Of a stretch of DNA of 64,000 nucleotides, positions 53,100 through 64,000 are shown piece after piece. The position numbers were made by a program, and so were the translations under genes. Position 1 is the first letter of the stretch. Every line of letters begins with the position of its first letter. Below the pieces are notes generated by a model that was not told the origin of the DNA, searched no databases, and saw only the letters and a list, made by a program, of their open reading frames with translations. This DNA is from Neoceratodus forsteri (Eukaryota; Chordata; Ceratodontiformes; Ceratodontidae). The stretch is taken from contig CM057456.1 in the NCBI GenBank assembly GCA_016271365.2, positions 169,108,501-169,172,500 on the forward strand, written 5' to 3'.

Positions 53100-54752
53100 A
53101 CGGCCACCGCAGATGCATGGGCGGCCCTGCCGTGACCCAACAGCACTGGCAGGCTGAGCAGGGGCCACATGGGGTGGCACTGTTGCACCACCAGGGGTCC
53201 CACTGCGTGAACGCAACCTTGCCCACACTGGGGTCTGCAGCATGCCGAACAAACCTGCACCAGGGGGTGCTCGGGATGGCCACAGCAGAACCCAGCGTCA
53301 ACAGGCCTGGTGTCTCACGACGCCGGGAACGGGGAGTGGAGAGTGAACTGTGTGGGGTGTGTGGTACAGGGGCACCTGACTGTGTGCCCAATGAGTCCAA
53401 GACAGAGACCACTGCCTGGGTCAGCCTGTCAATGGCAGCGGTCACATCCGTCCGCATATGAACCAGCTCTGCACAGTCCAGAGCACACTCCCTGCTGTGC
53501 CACTCCACAGCCACAGACAGTGCCTCCACGGACATTGCAACCCACCTCTGCAGCTGTACTGATTCCCGCAGCAGGCGGGTGTGCTCATCCAATGGGTACT
53601 GTGCCCCAACGGCATCCTATCCCCCCAGGGTGTGGAAGGTCCTGATGCACAACACCCCTTGAGGGTGGGCGCTGTTTGCCAGGACCAGGAATGGGTGGAT
53701 CAAAGGGCTGCGGACATGTGCCACCGGTTGACACTGTACCCCCAGACCTGGTGGGTGACTGCTGTTGCTGCCCCACCAACTGCTGTGCCCCAGGGTCCAC
53801 TCATTCCACCGCTATGCTAGCAACAGTGCCAGACTCCTGCACAGCCACCGGTGCTGCCCCACCGGTGCTGACAGGCACAGCCTGGGACTGTGCCAGCATG
53901 CTGGTACACAAGTTGGAACCAGAAAGGCCCAGGGGCACGTGCTGGCCTGCTGTTTGTCCATCATGGGACACACACCTATCACTGCCCATTGCAGTCCTTG
54001 CATCAATGGTGCAGGTACGTGCTACAGCCATAGTCACAGCGTGCTGGCATGCTTGCATGCCAGACTGCTGAGACACAGGCTGTGCACCCCCGCACCCAAA
54101 TCACTGACACCAGAGTTGGTGGCCCAGCGTGCATGCTGCTGCAGTGTCTGCTGGCTGGTGATAGAGGTGGATGGACCCTCCTCAATGTCCAGCAGGTCAT
54201 CATCACTGCCTGGACCCACCACCACCGTCTCCTGAAGATGAACAGGCTCTGTAACAGAAAGAGAGTACATGTGAGTGCATGTGAACAACCTTCCCCCCAA
54301 CCCCCCCAACACCACCATCATGTCATACCGTGCAGTGATGGGCTTCCACCTGTCTGGAATCCACCTCCTGGTACGCCCTCAATAGTGCTCTGCTGCATTG
54401 ATGCAACCAGTGTCTCCTCAGCCAGGGTCAGCTCCAACACCACTGGCGGGTCCCCCCCAGTGCCAGCACGTGCCGCCCTGAAGGCTGCCACCTTCTCCTT
54501 CAACCTCCTGCGGTCTGTCCCCATCTTCTTCTTGCATTCCTGCACGGAGCGCTGGTGGCTTCCGTGCAGGTTCACGGCCCGAGCTACTCCCTCCCATGCA
54601 GCCGCACGGGACTGAGGGGTGCCCCTCCGTCCACTCAGTACTGGCTCCTCATCCAGGTAGGCCTGGAAGAGGGCCTCTGTCTCTGCTGGGGTAAAGTTGG
54701 GCCTCCTCCTACGCCCACCGTCCTCACCCTCACCTTGGCTCTGCTCGGTCAT
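53100..54752 (-). pseudogene. Harbinger Myb/SANT-like DNA-binding protein (gene 2)
   Basis: Start ATG at 54752 (TEQSQGEGEDGGRRRRPNF). Exon 1 (54752-54329) holds the Myb/SANT domain: FTPAETEALFQAYLDEEPVL, AAAWEGVARAVNLHGSHQRS, QECKKKMGTDRRRLKEKVAA, with an acidic/basic start. Donor G|GTATGA, acceptor TTCTGTTACAG, phase 1 kept; exon 2 (from 54248) reads EPVHLQETVVVGPGSDDD, LLDIEEGPSTSITSQQ. After a frameshift near 54095 it continues through a Ser/Pro-rich linker with a TGA at 53801, then a coiled coil LLRESVQLQRWVAMSVEALS and DVTAAIDRLTQAVVSVLDSL (53592-53400). Such partners carry the transposase to the nucleus and to the TIRs. Confidence 0.85.
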
Positions 54753-55521
54753 GGCGATCTGTATGGGGGAAAGTGGACACCTGTCACTGTGCAGTCTACA
54801 GCATTTTCCCATGACCATTGTCCAGAACATCACACAGCATGCAACTCACCTCTCACCTGCAGTAACAGAATCTGGCCAGCGCAGCCAATGTCACACATTT
54901 ATAGCGAATGCATGCAAATTAGAGTGGAGCAACTATAATGACATGCAAATCGCACCACCGCGCCTTTGAATGGCTGATCAGATGATTTGGCATGTGTCGG
55001 CTGAATATCGCGAATTTGCGCTTTGCACAATACGGTTGAGTCAGCTGAGCCAATGGCGCAGATCTGTGACTGTGTGGTACACTGCATTGCGCATGCCCAG
55101 ATAGCTTACGCAGGCATCTGCCATGCTGCTGACATGCTGTGCACGATCGGCAATTCAGGCCATGGCCACCATTGTGCCAGTGGCGCTACAGCACTGGGCA
55201 CTATATGGCGCTGTGGCACTACTGTGCAATAGTCCACTGTGGCACTGGTACGCAGCTGGTCGGTCGTGCAGGATGCATATACGTCAGATGGCGCTGTGCG
55301 TGGCCTTGCGTCATTGCCCATGACCTTGTGTCCTACCTTTTCCCCCTGGCCCTGTTCGGCTGCCATGTGTACGGCTCTATTGCACTGTCTGGTGACAGCG
55401 CTATGTGAAGTGACGGCGCTTGTTCGAACAGCGATTGGAACCTGTGGTGGCTCCAGCTGCGCAACATCTCCACGGGTTACGCGCAGCGGAGCGCCATATT
55501 GCCTGCTGTAAAGTTGGTACC
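54753..55521. promoter_or_regulatory. Divergent promoter region between genes 2 and 3
   Basis: The two Myb/SANT genes start 770 bases apart on opposite strands. The interval has CTGAATATCGCGAATTTGCG at 55001-55020 and further TTGCGC or GCGCAT strings near 55015 and 55085, matching the subterminal motif of the element ends. No TATA box is evident. Self-binding and autoregulation are an inference. Confidence 0.5.
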
Positions 55522-57305
55522 ATGGCTCACAGAAGAGCAGTTCAGTGGAGCCCAGTTGAACTGGCCAACTTGGTGGCCCTAGTGGAGCCACACTATGGGG
55601 CACTTTATAGTGAGGTGTCCCTCACCATTGCCAGGATGCAGGTGTGGCAGCAAGTGGCCACTGACCTGGTGGGGGTCACTGGACGGTGCCGGTCAGCTGA
55701 GCAGTGCCGGCACCAGTACGGTGACCTCCGCCGGAGGGATCTGGATCTTCTTGATCGGCTGCAGTCACGTGCTAGGTGGGTGTACCATCTATGCACCTGT
55801 ATTCTCTGTAGGGGTGTGAGTGTGTTTTGGTGGCTGTGAATAGGTGATGGCTCTGCCATGGTTGGCTGTGTCAGTGTGTGCAGGTGTGAGATGCATGGGT
55901 CTGGCTGTGTGGGCAGGCACTCTCACTGGGGCAGGGGGGAAGTCTGCTTTGGAGTCACATTGTTGTTTGTCTCAACATATGTCTCCCACAGGCCGGGATG
56001 TGAGGATGCAGTCACGGGGTGAGGAGGGCCATGCCAGGGCCCCAGTGCTGGTGGGTGTTGCACCCCAGCAGCAGCAGCAGCAGCAGCATCAGCGGCAGAC
56101 CCAGCTGCTTGACAAGTGTGAGTATCATTACTTCATGGATGCTATTGCATGCTGGGGGGGGGCAAGACCACCAGCCATGCACAACACAACCATGCAGGAA
56201 AGGGGGAGGTCATAATTCCACTATACAAGACGCTAGTGAGGCCCCACCTGGAGTACAGTGTACAGTTCTGGAGACCATACCTACGTAAGGACATAGACTG
56301 GGTAGAGAAGGTTCAGAGGAGGGCAACAAAGATGGTGCATGGATTGCATCACAAGTCTGATGAAGACAGGTTGAAGGAACTGAACATGTACTCCCTGGAG
56401 GAGAGGAGGGAGTGAAGGGATATGATAGAGACATGCAAGTATCTTACAGGGAGGAACAGGGTGCAGGAAAACACTATTTTTAAGCGAAAAAGATGTTCCA
56501 GGACTAGAGGGCATGGGATGAAGTTGGAGGGAGGACGATTCAGAGGAAACATGAGAAAGAATTTCTTCACAGAATGGGTGGTGGACAAGTGGAACACCCT
56601 GCCAGAGGAAGTGGTGGGGGCTGAAACAATCATGGGATTTAAGAATGCACGGGATAGACATAAAGGAATTCTGGAGGTCAGGGGTAAGGTGCAACAGTCT
56701 TATAGGAAAACAAAGTGAACTTACAAGCTCAAATGGCCAGACTGGGTGGGCCATAGGCCCTTATCTGCCGACACTGTCTATGTATCTATGCATGTATGCA
56801 CGACACAGGTGACATGCATCACTGTCCAGTATCACAGCACGTCTGTGTATGCGTCACTGGTGGTCCATGCATGCACTGGGCACATAGCTGTGTAACTGGC
56901 ATCGCACCACGTTGCCACGTCACTTGACAGCCTTGTTTGTGCTGTGATGTACATGGGCAGTGTGTGTGTGTGCAGTGGTGCACATAGCTGGTGCTGCCTG
57001 TTTGTTATGGCCATGTGCATGTTCACTGTGGGTGGGTGCATGCCATCACAGGTGCGGGACATTGGGCTATATGGCTTGCAGGTTGGGTGGTGTTCAGGGT
57101 TGTGGTCAGTCACAGCCATTGACTGTGTTCCCATTTTCCTAGGCCTCAAAGTTCTCTGGAGGATACATCGGGACATACGGGGCCTGACACAGGTGTCCCT
57201 GGATAACCAGGCCATCCTGGAGTCCATTAGGAGACATGGCCTGCGGAGGCGGCATCGCAGGGGACAGTGGAACCAGGCACAGGATGACCAGCCAGCTGGG
57301 CCTTA
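55522..57305 (+). CDS. Second Myb/SANT-like protein of the Harbinger (gene 3)
   Basis: ATG at 55522 (TACCATGG context). Exon 1 (to about 55775, AG|GTGGGT): [60 protein letters not shown], a compact Myb/SANT domain with W..L..LV and W..VA spacing. Exon 2 (55992-56117; CCCACAG acceptor, AGT|GTGAGT donor) encodes [19 protein letters not shown] and a run of seven Gln. Exon 3 (57143-57305; TTTTCCTAG acceptor) gives [19 protein letters not shown] and ends at TAG 57303. Exon 2-3 phase agrees; exon 1-2 is off by one, so a small indel or another donor is possible. No internal stop is seen in the exons. Different in sequence from gene 2. Confidence 0.75.
56147..56800 (+). mobile_element. CR1 3' fragment in intron 2 of Harbinger gene 3 (copy C)
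   Basis: Begins near GCATGCTGGGG and runs to the GGGTGGGCCATAGGCCCTTA tail with TCTATGTATCTATG units. Coding remnant 56211-56718: [40 protein letters not shown], then a [37 protein letters not shown] and YRKTK with stop. It is nearly identical in sequence to copy A and has few lesions, so it is recent, and it landed after the Harbinger. Confidence 0.92.
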
Positions 57306-58345
57306 GGCCACAATATCCTTCCCACTTCTCCCATCCCTATCACCCTGCCTTCCCTCTCCAAGTTGTTCATTCCTACCCCTTGAACACCCCTACCTTGTAC
57401 CCGTCCCCCCCTTATAAATAGTTCTTCTTTATTGTTTTGTTATTTACTATTTGAAAAATTGAAAATACATATTTATATTTTGATATGAATACTGTGTTGG
57501 TCTCTGATTTGCAGCTGGCTATGAGTGCTCAGTTGCAGTGGTGTACATGCCATCTGGGGTGATATGGTCCTGGGTATGTGGGTGTGTGTGTGTATGTGTG
57601 TGTGTGTGTGTGTGCGGCTGTGTGTGCATGGGGAGGTATCTCCGGCATGGCAGTGACTTTCTGTTGGTCTTGCCATCTGCTGCCACCCACTGCTGGGTGC
57701 ACAGGGTGTGTCTGGCTTGTATGCTTCTGTGCTGCATGGGGTTGACGTGTGCTGGGGGGTTGCATGGTTTCCTGCAGTGCCAGTCACTGCACATGGGTGG
57801 TGTCTTGGGGTCACGGTGCAGGGTGTGCTTTGCGTATGGGGGGCTGATGTGCACTGTGGTTGTCAACTCCCTGTGTGTGGCACTCTCAGCCTGCCAGTGG
57901 TTGTGCTTGGGTGTCATGGCTCTGTTGTGCTTTGTTGGCTTGTCCCCATGGGCCAGTAGATCATCTGTCACACCCCCAGTGATGCTGTGCTTGGGGTGTG
58001 CAGGTGTCTTGTTGGTTCTGCAGTGTGTTCCTGTGCCCATGTGTGGCATGGCTGGCGGTAGGCCCCAGCCTGCCTCCCTAGATGTGCAGTTCCATTGCTC
58101 TGGGGGGGGCTCTGCTTGCGCTATGGCACCTCTGGACTGCTCAGCTGGGCTGCCCTGGTTACGCTATAGCGCAACATTTCTGCTCAGCTTCTCCTTCCTG
58201 GTTGCGCTATGGTGCAGTTAGTGCAATATTCAGACGTTGGCTGCTTGCGCAATTTGTTCTGCTCCATGTTTGAATATCGCACCTGTTGTGCATATGCTCA
58301 ATTGGTTTGTGCTTGCTCCTGCTGTTGCACACTTTTTGGGTGCAG
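57306..58345. other. Harbinger right non-coding part
   Basis: After gene 3 comes a 3' UTR-like A/T-rich stretch (57410-57490, AAATTGAAAATACATATTTA), a (TG)n run (about 57578-57617) and G/T-rich DNA to the right end. The long frame across 57538-58221 is made of low-complexity sequence and has no domain; I do not call it a gene. Confidence 0.6.
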
Positions 58346-58364
58346 TTTGAATATCCGGGCCAGT

Positions 58365-60990
58365 ATATTTGCATTGCCTTACTACCTTCAATTTTTTTCC
58401 TATTGGCTGTGGAGTAGACTAAACTTTTTTTTTGTTTTGATGGGAATTATTATGTCTGTCATTGGATGGTTTGCAAAAATACATCACTAGGTGGATTCTA
58501 ATTTGCAGGCAGACGGCTTCATAGCCACAGTGCTTTCACTGTGTCAGTCCCTTGTAAACTGAGATGTGTGCTGGTGAGTGCAATTTGAAGAGCTAATTTA
58601 CTACAAAAATAAATAATAGTACACTGAATGTTTAGATTTGAGGCTCTTAAACTGGTATAAAATTTAGAATTCTGCTGTTAAGATTCATCAAACTACAACA
58701 TTTATATGTAATTTTAAACAATTATTTTTCTAGTAACTTAAAATTGTGGACTTACTTGCTGTTCTGTGCTGCTGTTCAGTTTACCAGAGATGGTGGAATT
58801 TCCTGCTTCTTTTTTGTTTTTACTGCGGTTTCATTGACGGAACAAGCTGTTTCCCGTGGTTTGCATTACCATAAAAAAATGCATATATTGCTATGATGAT
58901 ATGGTTTGTTGATGTTGGCTGTCAATTATGTCTCAATTGTCTCTGATTGGTTAGATTGCTTATGTGGATGTTTTTTCAGTTAAAAAAACATGGCTGCACT
59001 TAATGGAGCAAGTGTGACAATCACAGTAATTAACAGTATCATAGTCATTAATGGAGTGACTTAGTGTGATTTTGTGAGCATATTCCAGTAGTGGAATGTA
59101 TTTATTTATTTTTTAGCCATTTGCTGGTCGCTGGCATTTCTAGAGCCAATTTGAAACACTTCCATGTTGAAATGCATCATGGGAGGAAAGGAGAAAGGGC
59201 AGAAAGCTCGATCACAAGGACTATGTGCGTGACATTACTTTCTTAGATCACGATAAAGTGTCATTGATGTCAATGGAAAAGCTTGAAAGAACCATGGAAA
59301 TATGTTTAGTGCCATACAATTTACATATATGCTCATGGAAAACATTGCACATATAACAGTGACAATGTGCGTGCTCATTTAAATAATAGCTGTGATAGAA
59401 TCTCATATGTTCATGGCTATATTGTCATTATGAACATAGGAAGTATCACGATCATATGTACAATGATTGCAGTAATAGTACATCACAAGAGTTATCTTTA
59501 CTAGTGTTTGCTTTGCTACTTCATTGTGGGAATGTGCACTATGACACTGCTGAGTGCTGGCTTCAGGTGCCACACTGGCATTATGTGTGTGACATTGCTG
59601 CATGAATAGGTGGGTGTGTTCTCTCTTTGGGAGTATACATGGTAGTTTTCAGGCTGTGATTTTTTCTATCTGGTTTATATTCACAGGAAGTAGCTGTCTT
59701 GGGTGGGAGGGGGGCCATAAGATTTGAGTTACTGCAATATTGTGTAATATATCTGTGTGTGGGATGTGATACAGAATACAAGTGATACTTTTTTAATGTG
59801 ATGATTTGGACTCTTGTAGTACATTTGGATATGTCTACTTGGCTTCATGGTGGGTTACAGCCATGTATAGTGGTCATGGAGATGTCACAGGGGTTATCGA
59901 CAGTAGTTTTTGTATGTTGATTTTGCTACTGGTGTTGTATAGTTGTGTGTTACTTTTCGGAGAGAGCATAAAATCTGGTTTAGGCTTCATAAGGTGTACT
60001 GTTTTGGGTATTATCTGCAATGTCTGCTTTACAGTAGTACAGGTATGTGGGTTGATGAGGCAGGGGGTGACAGAGGAAAATAGTGGTGTTGAATGTTGTG
60101 TAATATCTACTCATGGTTTGGAAGGTATGGGTTTGACAGGGAGTATATATGGCACTTTTATGAATATTGTTAGGTGTGTCACAGTTTGGTTGGGTACTGC
60201 TATGTAGTTTTAGTAGGATGGAGAAGAGCAGAGTGGAGCTGAACCTTTGTGATATTTTGTGATGTATTTTTGCATATGTTGTGCCACAAGGAGCACAGAT
60301 GGTACTTTTCAGGCTATGAAGTTATTTGTCTGTGAGTGATTTGTAATTGGTGTCTGTGTTGTGTGTGTGTGTGGGGGGCTATGTTGAGCATGTGCAACCT
60401 AGAGTCATGTGTTGGTGGGTTTGTGGTGCCACAGAGAGCAGAGATAGCAGTTTCTTCAAGATTATTTGTTGTGCTGTATTTTAGTTTGTTGCAGGTCTGG
60501 GTCGTCTTTCTTGGGGGGTGCATTTACTAGTACAGTGTATGAATTATGTATATGTAGGGTTGTGGCAAATGTTTCTGAAACAAAACACTAAAAATGCAGA
60601 TTTGTGCAAGTAGAGGTACAGACCTTGGACAAAATGGAGCTGAATATCACAGTTTTACTTGCCTCAATGAACGGGTACAGACAACACACTAAAGTAAATG
60701 TGGTTGTGCACTGTTATCATGACCATTTGTGATATGGCCATGATATTTCTATCTTTATAATGGTGGCAGAACCTCAAAATCAGAAAATAGTGTCGTGATT
60801 ATGTTTATGATGGTTGCTCATATTTACACGACAATATGGCCTATGTTTCCAAGTGAAAGACATAGTAATTTCACAATACGGTTTTTATACTGTGATGGAA
60901 GAATGAATAGCTGAGAGGATATAACTGTATTAGATTTTAATTGAACATTTTTCATGGTAATATGCAACTAACCTTTTTTGTATCTTTTCT
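58365..60990. other. No gene recognised; Helitron 5' region and F1-like traces
   Basis: A/T-rich sequence. ATGATCGTGATACTTCCTAT appears inverted at about 59445, and GGCCATGATATTTCTATCTT and TATAATGG at 60735, relatives of the 31572 repeat. The frame 59806-60207 starts at TTG and has no domain. Part of this stretch may be the 5' untranslated region or an intron of the Helitron gene. Confidence 0.4.
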
Positions 60991-63900
60991 TTTACAGGTG
61001 TGTGATATACTATCTTAACATTGACTGAGAAGTGTGAATCTTCACTTTCAAAAATGCCAACTAAGTATAGAAAACAACGTACAGCTAGAAAAAATGTGCA
61101 TGATGCCTATGTAAGATCAACGAACAGTAGTACTGCTAGAAAACATATTAAAAAGAATGTAAAAGATACTGCCAAGTGTTGTAGTCAAAAATAGTTGCAT
61201 GCAACTAGTGGTAATGCTGATTCTGCTACATTGAGTGATGCAAGTGGATTACGCTTTTCCACTACATGTACTCCTGTGAAGGCACAATCAAATGCACACA
61301 TGCATACTCGGAATATGTCTATCTGGCATCGTAAATGAAAAGTAAGATCTGCTACTTGTGGCCATATTAGCAAGTTGTCTTTCTTCCGAAGACTTGCTTA
61401 CAAAGCTAGAGTTGAACACATGATTTCAAACATTGTGAGACATCAAGGCAAAAGATTCAAGAGTAAATTGCCTTTGATGAAACTATGACTTAGAGTTTGC
61501 AGATTTGTGAACATGGCACTTGCTGTTCTTTCTTGTTTGTGGAAAAAAATTATGAAAGAAACTGAACACTTTGCTGGACTGTACAGTCAGTCTCTAACAG
61601 ACTACTACATGTTGTGTGTCTCAACAGAGACGACTTTTGTAATGTGATTCAAGGCATATGGTTACACAAAGAGCACTCAGAGGCTTTCTTTTGGGAGGAA
61701 TCATATAAACCAGTCTTAAAGGAGCTTGTCATCTCACTTAATGAGACTGGAAAGACTTCTAATGTGCTATATGTGTCACATTCAGAAGAAAAATGTGTCT
61801 CAGATGATGAGGCAGAATCACAAACTGGTGCTATGAATAGATGTTGCCGATCATGGACATGTGATGACACCTGCAATCTACGTCAATCATCATTTGATGC
61901 CATTGCAAATTTTGTACAAACATTTCTGAGAAGTACAAAGAAACAGATCTGATTTATTGCATACAATTGATCTCTGTGAAATTTGCAAACACAAGGGACT
62001 GTTGGGACACTCTTTAGCTTGCCTGGATAGTGGTGTTTGCAACAGTGTATTTCATCACATGCATATGATTGTTGTGCACAATTCTGTGATGCTTAGTTTT
62101 GTGCATAAAATATACCAGGTCAGAAAAACTGGTTCAGTGTACAAACAGCTTGATGAGTCATTGACAGCAAGAGATACAGACTCTGCAAAATGTGTGATAC
62201 AAGATGTGCAGTATATTGTAAACATCTTGACATTGTAAAAATCCTTCTGCCACAGTATCTTCCAGTCAGTCTGTCAGAATCTGAGATCCTGACAAGGTTC
62301 GGCAAGGAAGTAGCAAAGTTTGAGATAGTCAAGAAAGAGAAGTTTGACTCTACTTGTGTCTCATGTCACAGATTGCTTTACACTTTGCAGTCCATTACAG
62401 TGAATCTTGACAAGATTAGATCTTTCAATGATATGTGGGCATGATTAGTGGCTTATTTACTGGTGAAGAGTGACTTTGATTTGGATCCGGTAGTGACTAT
62501 GTGTCGGCAGTGTTTGCCAAAGGTGAAAAGTAATTGCCTGCCAGCCAGATCTGTTTTAAACAATATGGTGGCTGATGAAACACCAAGTGAGATTACTTCA
62601 TTTAATATGTTTGAACAGATATTAATAGAGACCATGAAACTGTTTCAGACAACTCTGCGGCTCAACACTAAGACTTGCAATGTACCCCAGAAAGAACTTG
62701 TGAAGTCTCTGAAAGGGGCAGTAATGCATTTACCTCTTCCACTGAAAGAGAATGTGGAGACAATCTCAAAGGAAAACAGCGTGGTGATACTGGTGAATGG
62801 TGTACCTACTAAGTCCAAAGTTATTTGGCAAGATATCATCAATGTTGAGAAAGTGAAACATGCTCTGCAGTATCTCAAGAGCAATAATCCTTTCTATGCT
62901 GACCTTGACATTCATGAACTGTCAGATGTAAGTGGTCAGTTTGGACTGGTAGACACTGCCAAGCCAATGATTGAGGAGGTTGATGTGTCAACTCATGAGC
63001 ATGTGTGTGAACAATACACGATTCACCCTCTGCATGGTAGAGATATAGTTGGTGATAACATTGACTTATATCATATGCAACAGGTTGAAGTTAGCCCTGC
63101 TAGCACATGGGAAAAACAACCTGAAGCTCACTGTTTTCCAGATTTGTTCCCAAATGGAACAGGAGGTCATCTGGATGAACGTGAGGTTTGTGTTCCTCGT
63201 GCTGAATATCGAACATCAAGAGTATTGAACAAGGATGGCAAGTTTCATAGGAACATACAGTATTTGTTCCACCTGCTGTGGGAGAGTGAACTCAGTGTCC
63301 TCTCTGCATCCATTGTTCATATGCTGCACTTGACTGACCCATTGGATGGTATGACAGCAGCTGAGTTTCTACGCCAACTGGAAAAAAAGGATGAAGCACT
63401 TCAGGTGAATTTGACATCTCTGTTGTCAAACCTACATGGCACGAAAGAATACTGGTATCATAGGCATGCAGAGGTTATGACCATGCTGCGTCAGTATGGT
63501 GCAGCCACTTGGTTTCTGACTCTGAGTTGTGCAGAGTACAGTTGGGATGAGTTGATTGACTTGTTGAGATGGTCCAACTCTGATGTAGTTAGCATATCAT
63601 CTATGACACTTTGTGAGATGTGCTCACTTGATCCAGTTTCAGTGTCATGACATTTGTACCATCGCTTCCACGAAATGGTGACATTTATTTTGTCTAAGGA
63701 AAATTCTCTTCTTGGCTTAGTTGGGCATTACTTTTGGAGGGTTGACTATCAAGCACGAGGTGTGCCACACATTCATATGCTGTTGTGGGTCAAAGATGCA
63801 CCTCATATTGGTGATAGTGAGTCATCTGAAGTGCTGAGATTCATCACACACTATGTAACTTGTCAGATCCCTGATAAGTATGATAGTCCCACACTGTGGA

Positions 63901-64000
63901 AGCTGGTGCAACAATTTCAGTGCCATCTTTGTGGAAAGTACTGTCATCAGCCAGTGAAGAGCCAGAATCAGTGGCACACATCGAATTGGCTTTTTGAGAT
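60990..64000 (+). mobile_element. Helitron, 5' part, open at right edge
   Basis: An acceptor (TTTTCTTTTACAG, ending at 60998) opens an exon with the ATG of the Rep protein at 61054. The HUH nuclease domain begins before the window ends; the helicase half lies beyond. The left terminus (TC end) could not be placed, so the start given is that of the exon. Confidence 0.85.
61054..64000 (+). pseudogene. Helitron Rep/helicase protein, N-terminal part, with stops
   Basis: Basic N terminus TKYRKQRTARKNVHDAYVR. In-frame stops at 61192 (TAG), 61336 and about 61486 (TGA), a frameshift near 61610, then CNVIQGIWLHKEHSEAFFWE (to 61952), a shift, CEICKHKGLLGHSLACLDSG, and from 62190 one frame to the edge broken only by TGAs at 62442 and 63648. 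DUF6570-like: CRQCLPKVKSNCLPARSVLN. Helitron_like_N: HCFPDLFPNGTGGHLDERE, YRTSRVLNKDGKFHRNIQYL, KEYWYHRHAEVMTMLRQYGA, TWFLTLSCAEYSWDEL. HUH motif: GVPHIHMLLWVKDAP (63764-63810). The protein nicks and transfers single-stranded DNA for rolling-circle transposition. This copy is inactive. Confidence 0.9.

Larger units (their letters stand above)
50864..58361 (+). mobile_element. Complete three-gene PIF/Harbinger transposon
   Basis: Perfect 16-bp terminal inverted repeats: GGCCCGGATATTCAAA at 50864-50879 and its complement at 58346-58361. The flanks carry a 3-bp duplication AGT (50861-50863 and 58362-58364), the length typical of Harbinger. It encodes a HARBI1-type transposase (+), a Myb/SANT protein (-) and a second Myb/SANT-like protein (+). 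Subterminal GATATTCAAA and TTGCGC motifs repeat at both ends. A CR1 fragment sits in the last intron of gene 3. Length is 7,498 bp including about 650 bp of CR1. Confidence 0.95.

Noticed and set aside
52596..53460. Several overlapping frames on both strands downstream of the transposase
   Set aside because: GC-rich, stop-poor non-coding sequence with His/Cys/Thr-rich composition; no similarity to Harbinger proteins. Only the minus-strand coiled coil at 53400-53592 fits gene 2.
57538..58221. 227-codon frame in the right part of the Harbinger
   Set aside because: It runs through a (TG)n microsatellite, giving a Cys/Val repeat, and has no domain or splice context.
59806..60207. 133-codon frame with hydrophobic stretches
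   Set aside because: It starts at TTG, has no recognisable domain, no upstream gene context, and lies in G/T-rich DNA where chance frames are frequent.

Overview
This window is non-coding, transposon-rich vertebrate DNA. I recognise no conserved single-copy host gene. The element mix is CR1, L2 and L1/Tx1-group LINEs, a tRNA-derived SINE with a long conserved body, PIF/Harbinger DNA transposons with HARBI1-type transposase and Myb/SANT proteins, and the 5' half of a Helitron. Introns are spliced GT-AG and satellites are abundant. This fits a repeat-laden lobe-finned vertebrate such as an amphibian (caecilian or salamander), lungfish or coelacanth. The sequence alone does not fix the species.

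Layout. 1-1.26 kb: 3' end of a LINE open at the left edge. 2.5-6.4 kb: tandem duplication, palindromic A/T-rich repeats and several copies of a dispersed family called F1 here (terminal hairpin, YY1-like CAAGATGGCGGC, head-to-head pairs). 6.4-9.8 kb: reverse-strand CR1. 9.8-10.65 kb: GC-rich hairpins and a foldback repeat. 10.7-11.9 kb: exons of an unidentified coiled-coil gene relic. 12.1-14.0 kb: a MITE and two tandem arrays. 14-16.4 kb: more F1 with TA arrays. 16.9-20.95 kb: a CR1/L2-type LINE split by an L1, itself split by a third LINE tail. 21-22.8 kb: dead Harbinger (minus strand). 22.95-25.45 kb: F1 and hairpin repeats. 25.5-28.96 kb: a satellite whose ~615-bp units each hold a ~350-bp palindrome, with a SINE inserted. 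29.3-34.7 kb: a small Harbinger derivative, MITEs and a decayed minus-strand multi-exon Myb/SANT gene. 34.9-49.9 kb: a ~147-bp satellite array split by a full-length CR1, which holds a SINE, which holds an L1/Tx1-group LINE; an L2 fragment sits in the same array. 50.05-50.66 kb: an SGNH-hydrolase relic followed by a canonical histone-type 3' stem-loop. 50.86-58.36 kb: a complete 7.5-kb Harbinger with perfect TIRs and a 3-bp target duplication. 61-64 kb: Helitron Rep protein running off the right edge.

How the genes work together. The Harbinger carries a DDE transposase (+), a Myb/SANT protein (-) and a second Myb/SANT-like protein (+); the last two diverge from a shared promoter region that contains the same GAATATC/TTGCGC motif found at the element ends. 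The LINEs encode their own ORF1 RNA-binding or esterase protein and an ORF2 endonuclease/reverse transcriptase; every copy here is interrupted. The strongest candidates for something undescribed are the three-gene Harbinger, the SGNH ORF with a histone-type 3' end, the F1 family with compensatory changes in its terminal hairpin, and the palindromic satellite.
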